DNA of 64,000 nucleotides from Pseudacidovorax intermedius (GTDB lineage Bacteria; Pseudomonadota; Gammaproteobacteria; Burkholderiales; Burkholderiaceae_C), in contig NZ_LDSL01000070.1 in assembly GCF_001476815.1 (NCBI RefSeq), positions 1 through 64,000 on the forward strand, in the 5' to 3' direction. The notes under the pieces are model-generated. The model saw only the letters and a list, made by a program, of their open reading frames with translations. It did not search any database and was not told the DNA's origin. Of this stretch, positions 61,527-64,000 are shown one piece after another. The stretch's first letter is position 1; every line of letters starts with the position of its first letter. The position numbers and the translations under genes are program-made.

Positions 61527-62879
61527 TCAGTGCTTGGGCATCACTGCACGCAGGCGCGTGCCCCGCCCGACGCCGCTTTCCACCGACAGCTTGCCGCCGG
61601 CGGCCTGCACGCGATGGCGCATGCCGGCCAGGCCGTGGCTGGCGCGGGTGGCCTGCTGCTGCGTGTCGAAGCCGGCGCCGTTGTCGCTCACCTCGACCTC
61701 GACGTGGTTGTCGTAGTCCTTGAGCACGATCGTCGCTTCGGCGGCCTGGGCGTACTTCCCGATGTTGGTCAGGCCTTCCTGCACCATGCGGTAGATGGTC
61801 AGCTGCCGGGCCTCGTCCAGGTCCACGGGCTCCAGTGCCATTTCCACCTGCACGCCCGAGCGTTCGGCGAATTCCCGGCCCAGGATTTCCAGCGAGGCCA
61901 CGAGGCCGAGGTTGGACAGCGACGACGGGCGCAGGTCCTCGATGATCCGGCGCTTGAGCGCGATGCCCGAGTTGAGCAGCTCGGTCAGGTGCGCCAGGCG
62001 CTGCACCGCCTCCGGTGAATCGCCCAGGCGCGACTTCAGCCGCGCGACGTCCAGCTTGGCCGCCGTCAGCAGCGCGCCGAGTTCGTCGTGCAGTTCGCGG
62101 GCCAGGTAGCCGCGCTCGGTTTCCCGCACTTCCTGCAGGTGGGTGGCCAGCTCCGCGAGCGAGGCCGTGCGGTCGCGCACCTCCAGCTCGAGCGAATTGC
62201 GCTCGCGCTGCAAGGCCTGCTGCTGGCGCTCGTTGGCGCGCTGCAGGGCCGAGGTCTGGCGCAGGTACAGCACGAAGGCCAGCAGGGCCACGAGCACGAT
62301 GAGCCCGATGCCCACCCGCGCCAGGCCCAGCGCCTGCGCGATCTGGGTGCGGCCGTCTTCCACCGACCGGGTGCTGAGCGCGAGCAACGCGTCGGCCTCC
62401 TCGCGGATGCCCTTCATTTCTTCCCGGCCCACGTCCGTGCTGAGCACGAAGCGCGAGGCATCGGCATTGCCGCTGTTGAGCATGCGCACGCTCATTTCCA
62501 TCTCCGCCAGCTTGCGCGACAGATGATTGGAGAGGGCCTGCAGGTGCGCGTATTCGACGGGCCGGTCGGCGTACAGGGTACGCAGCCGGCTCATCTGCGC
62601 AGGCAGTTCCGCCACCGCCCGGTCATAGGGCTCGCGGTAGCGGGGGTCGCCGGTCAGCATGAAGCCGCGGGTGCCGGTCTCGGCGTCGAGGATGTGCCGC
62701 ACCAGCAGATGGATCGACAGGCGTGCGTCCTGTGCCTGGCCGATTTCCTGGAGGGCGCGGTTCGAGCGGTGGTAGCCGGACTCATTGAACGCGACCAGGG
62801 CTACGGCGGCCAGAATGGCAAGGCTCAGACTCAAAGCCTTCCGCTTGTAAGCCAACAGCGACAGCTTGTGTTTCAGCAT
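61527..62879 (-). CDS. CHASE3-domain sensor histidine kinase (NarX/DesK type)
   Basis: A 450-residue kinase: N-terminal membrane helix (about 15-31), periplasmic CHASE3 sensor domain with ILDAETGTRGFMLTGD (about 63-78), second membrane helix (about 188-206), coiled coil, a HisKA_3 domain with the phosphorylated H264 in RELHDELG, and a HATPase domain with DNGAGFD. The N-box reads EGLTNIGKYA, with Tyr where His is common. It is divergent from the NarL-type regulator at 62981, its probable partner. It is upstream of, and in line with, the stress cluster. Confidence 0.9.
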   Translation of the reverse strand: MLKHKLSLLAYKRKALSLSLAILAAVALVAFNESGYHRSNRALQEIGQAQDARLSIHLLVRHILDAETGTRGFMLTGDPRYREPYDRAVAELPAQMSRLRTLYADRPVEYAHLQALSNHLSRKLAEMEMSVRMLNSGNADASRFVLSTDVGREEMKGIREEADALLALSTRSVEDGRTQIAQALGLARVGIGLIVLVALLAFVLYLRQTSALQRANERQQQALQRERNSLELEVRDRTASLAELATHLQEVRETERGYLARELHDELGALLTAAKLDVARLKSRLGDSPEAVQRLAHLTELLNSGIALKRRIIEDLRPSSLSNLGLVASLEILGREFAERSGVQVEMALEPVDLDEARQLTIYRMVQEGLTNIGKYAQAAEATIVLKDYDNHVEVEVSDNGAGFDTQQQATRASHGLAGMRHRVQAAGGKLSVESGVGRGTRLRAVMPKH

Positions 62880-62927
62880 GCGTGGAAGGGGCTTCAGGGG
62901 GTCATTTATTGAATAATGCTCTGCAAC

Positions 62928-62949
62928 TAACCTGTGTTGGCAAAGGTTA
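62928..62949. promoter_or_regulatory. Dyad in the kinase-regulator intergenic region
   Basis: TAACCT (62928-62933) and AGGTTA (62944-62949) form an inverted repeat with a 10-base spacer, halfway between the two divergent starts. NarL-type regulators bind short inverted repeats, so it may be an autoregulatory site. A second AT-rich dyad CATTTATTGAATAATG lies at 62903-62918. Confidence 0.35.
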
Positions 62950-62980
62950 AGGGTCCCCTGAGACTCGACAAAGGCAACAA

Positions 62981-63613
62981 ATGATCAAGATTGGCATTGT
63001 GGACGACCATGCGATCGTCCGGTCCGGACTGAAGCAGTTTTTCTCCGAGCATGTGGATTTGCGCGTGGTGGGAGAAGCCGCGACCGGCCGTGAAGCGATT
63101 GAACTGGTGAGGACCACCGAACTGGACGTGCTGGTCATGGATCTCTCCATGCCCGGCCAGAGCGGCATCGACGCGCTGGCGATGATCCGCGCCAAGGCGC
63201 CGGACGTCGGCATTCTGATCCTCAGCGGCTACCCCGAGGAGCACTATGCGATGAACCTCATACGGCAGGGTGCGAGCGGCTACCTCAACAAGGATTGCGA
63301 TCCGATGGAGATCGTCAACGCGATCCGTACCATCTCCCTGGGTCGCCGCTACATCACCCCGGCCGTGGCCGAATTGCTGGCGCGCCAGCTGGACCGCAAG
63401 GACGACGCCGCGCCGCACGAGCAACTCTCCGAGCGCGAGTTCCAGGTGTTCCTGAAGCTGGCCAAGGGCGAGACGGCCGGCGAGATCGCCAAGACGCTGT
63501 CGCTGTCGGTCAAGACCGTGAGCACCTACCGCACGCGCCTGATGGAGAAGATGAACCTCTCGTCCAACAGCGACCTCACCTACTACGCGCTGAAGAACAA
63601 GCTGATCGATTGA
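62981..63613 (+). CDS. NarL/FixJ-family response regulator
   Basis: A 210-residue transcription regulator with a receiver domain (acidic pair D8/D9, phosphorylation site D54 in VLVMDLSMPG, conserved Lys in GYLNKD) and a C-terminal LuxR-type helix-turn-helix (LSEREFQVFLKLAKG, then SVKTVSTYRTRLMEKM). Probable partner of the divergent CHASE3 kinase. Target genes unknown; the adjacent stress cluster is a plausible candidate. It ends before a strong terminator. Confidence 0.93.
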   Translation: MIKIGIVDDHAIVRSGLKQFFSEHVDLRVVGEAATGREAIELVRTTELDVLVMDLSMPGQSGIDALAMIRAKAPDVGILILSGYPEEHYAMNLIRQGASGYLNKDCDPMEIVNAIRTISLGRRYITPAVAELLARQLDRKDDAAPHEQLSEREFQVFLKLAKGETAGEIAKTLSLSVKTVSTYRTRLMEKMNLSSNSDLTYYALKNKLID

Positions 63614-63653
63614 TCGGCAGCGGCCCTGGCTGCCGCTTCCGGTGCTCCACAGC

Positions 63654-63690
63654 GAAAAGCGCCCGGGATCGCCGGGCGCTTTTCATTTTT
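63654..63690. terminator. Strong bidirectional terminator
   Basis: A 13-bp stem (GAAAAGCGCCCGG at 63654-63666 with CCGGGCGCTTTTC at 63672-63684, 5-base loop GATCG) followed by ATTTTT on the plus strand, with an A-run on the other side that serves the minus strand. It ends the regulator gene and the converging receiver gene. Confidence 0.93.
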
Positions 63691-63702
63691 GGGGCGTGAA
63701 GG

Positions 63703-64000
63703 TCAGTGCGTGGCCGACGACCTCAGCTGCGACTGGGCCAGGCAATAGTCGACCAGCGCGTCGATCTCGTTGGACTTGTCGAAGACCGCATCCACGCCCA
63801 GCTGCGCGCAGCGGCGGCGGATGTCGGGCGTCGCGTAATTGCTCAGCACCACCACCTTCTGCTGCGGCCGGCGCTCACGGCAGGCGTTCAGCACGCCCAG
63901 GCCGCTGCCTTCCTTGAGAAACAGGTCGACGATGGCGAGTTGCCAGTCGCTGCGGTTGTGGCGCAGCCATTCACGGGCGTCGTTCTCGGTCTCGGCGAAG
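63703..64000 (-). CDS. Response-regulator receiver protein, 5' end beyond the window
   Basis: The minus-strand frame is open from the window edge to the stop at 63703. It reads AIVDLFLKEGSGLGVL (phosphoacceptor Asp), KVVVLSNYATPDIRRRC and DAVFDKSNEIDALVDYC (conserved Lys), i.e. a CheY-like receiver. The visible 98 residues end soon after the receiver, so this may be a stand-alone receiver. A GTG at 63894 is an internal codon, not the start. Confidence 0.85.
   Translation of the reverse strand, partial: FAETENDAREWLRHNRSDWQLAIVDLFLKEGSGLGVLNACRERRPQQKVVVLSNYATPDIRRRCAQLGVDAVFDKSNEIDALVDYCLAQSQLRSSATH

Overview
The window is GC-rich (roughly two thirds G+C), densely coded chromosomal DNA with no rRNA, CRISPR array, integrase or intact insertion sequence. 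Gene content and order (secA-argJ; yacG-zapD; coaE-pilD-pilC-pilB; ispB/rplU-rpmA-obgE-proB; aspS-nudB; a ubiE-Tim44-ubiJ-ubiB block) are those of a betaproteobacterium of the order Burkholderiales, most likely the family Comamonadaceae. The genus cannot be fixed from the sequence.

Layout. 1-610: no credible gene, apparently decayed. 611-6585: DciA-like DUF721 gene (minus) facing away from secA, then argJ, a DUF815 ATPase and a mutT-type Nudix gene. 6658-15952, all minus: the type IV pilus assembly operon pilB-pilC-pilD-coaE, then an MBOAT plus two AlgJ/AlgX-like genes (a surface O-acetylation cassette that appears inserted between coaE and zapD), then zapD and yacG. 16089-21632: tRNA-Pro(CGG) with its terminator, ispB, ribosomal genes rplU-rpmA, obgE, proB, a CNP1-like protein and rppH. 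21774-30939: proS, a Tat-type lytic transglycosylase, a CNNM/CBS membrane protein, a Lon-like AAA ATPase without protease, grxD, prmC, prfA and hemA. 31031-34128: a small membrane protein, two fused gene remnants (TetR-like and alkylsulfatase-like) and a large MscS-type channel. 34234-39357: the complete ugpBAECQ glycerol-3-phosphate/glycerophosphodiester uptake operon. 39565-46306: serA, three small accessory genes and a 1292-residue FAD/Fe-S dehydrogenase. 46303-52826: HIT, DUF971, ubiE, Tim44-like, ubiJ, ubiB and a sodium:solute symporter. 52950-59271: FmdB-type zinc ribbon, DUF502, aspS, nudB, an EEP-family enzyme, folE, a BLUF photoreceptor and DUF429. 59303-64000: a minus-strand stress-type cluster (DUF1328, DUF883, holin-like, unknown, ferritin-like), a CHASE3 histidine kinase divergent from a NarL-type regulator, and the end of another receiver protein cut by the window edge.

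Functionally most of the window is housekeeping: protein export and synthesis, cofactors (haem, CoA, ubiquinone, folate), serine, proline and arginine synthesis. The accessory parts that deserve attention are the O-acetylation cassette (7722-11258), the folE-BLUF-DUF429 unit (57244-59271), the kinase/regulator next to the stress cluster (59303-63613), the orphan Lon-like ATPase (25789-26787), the serA/dehydrogenase neighbourhood and the gene graveyard at 31303-31579.
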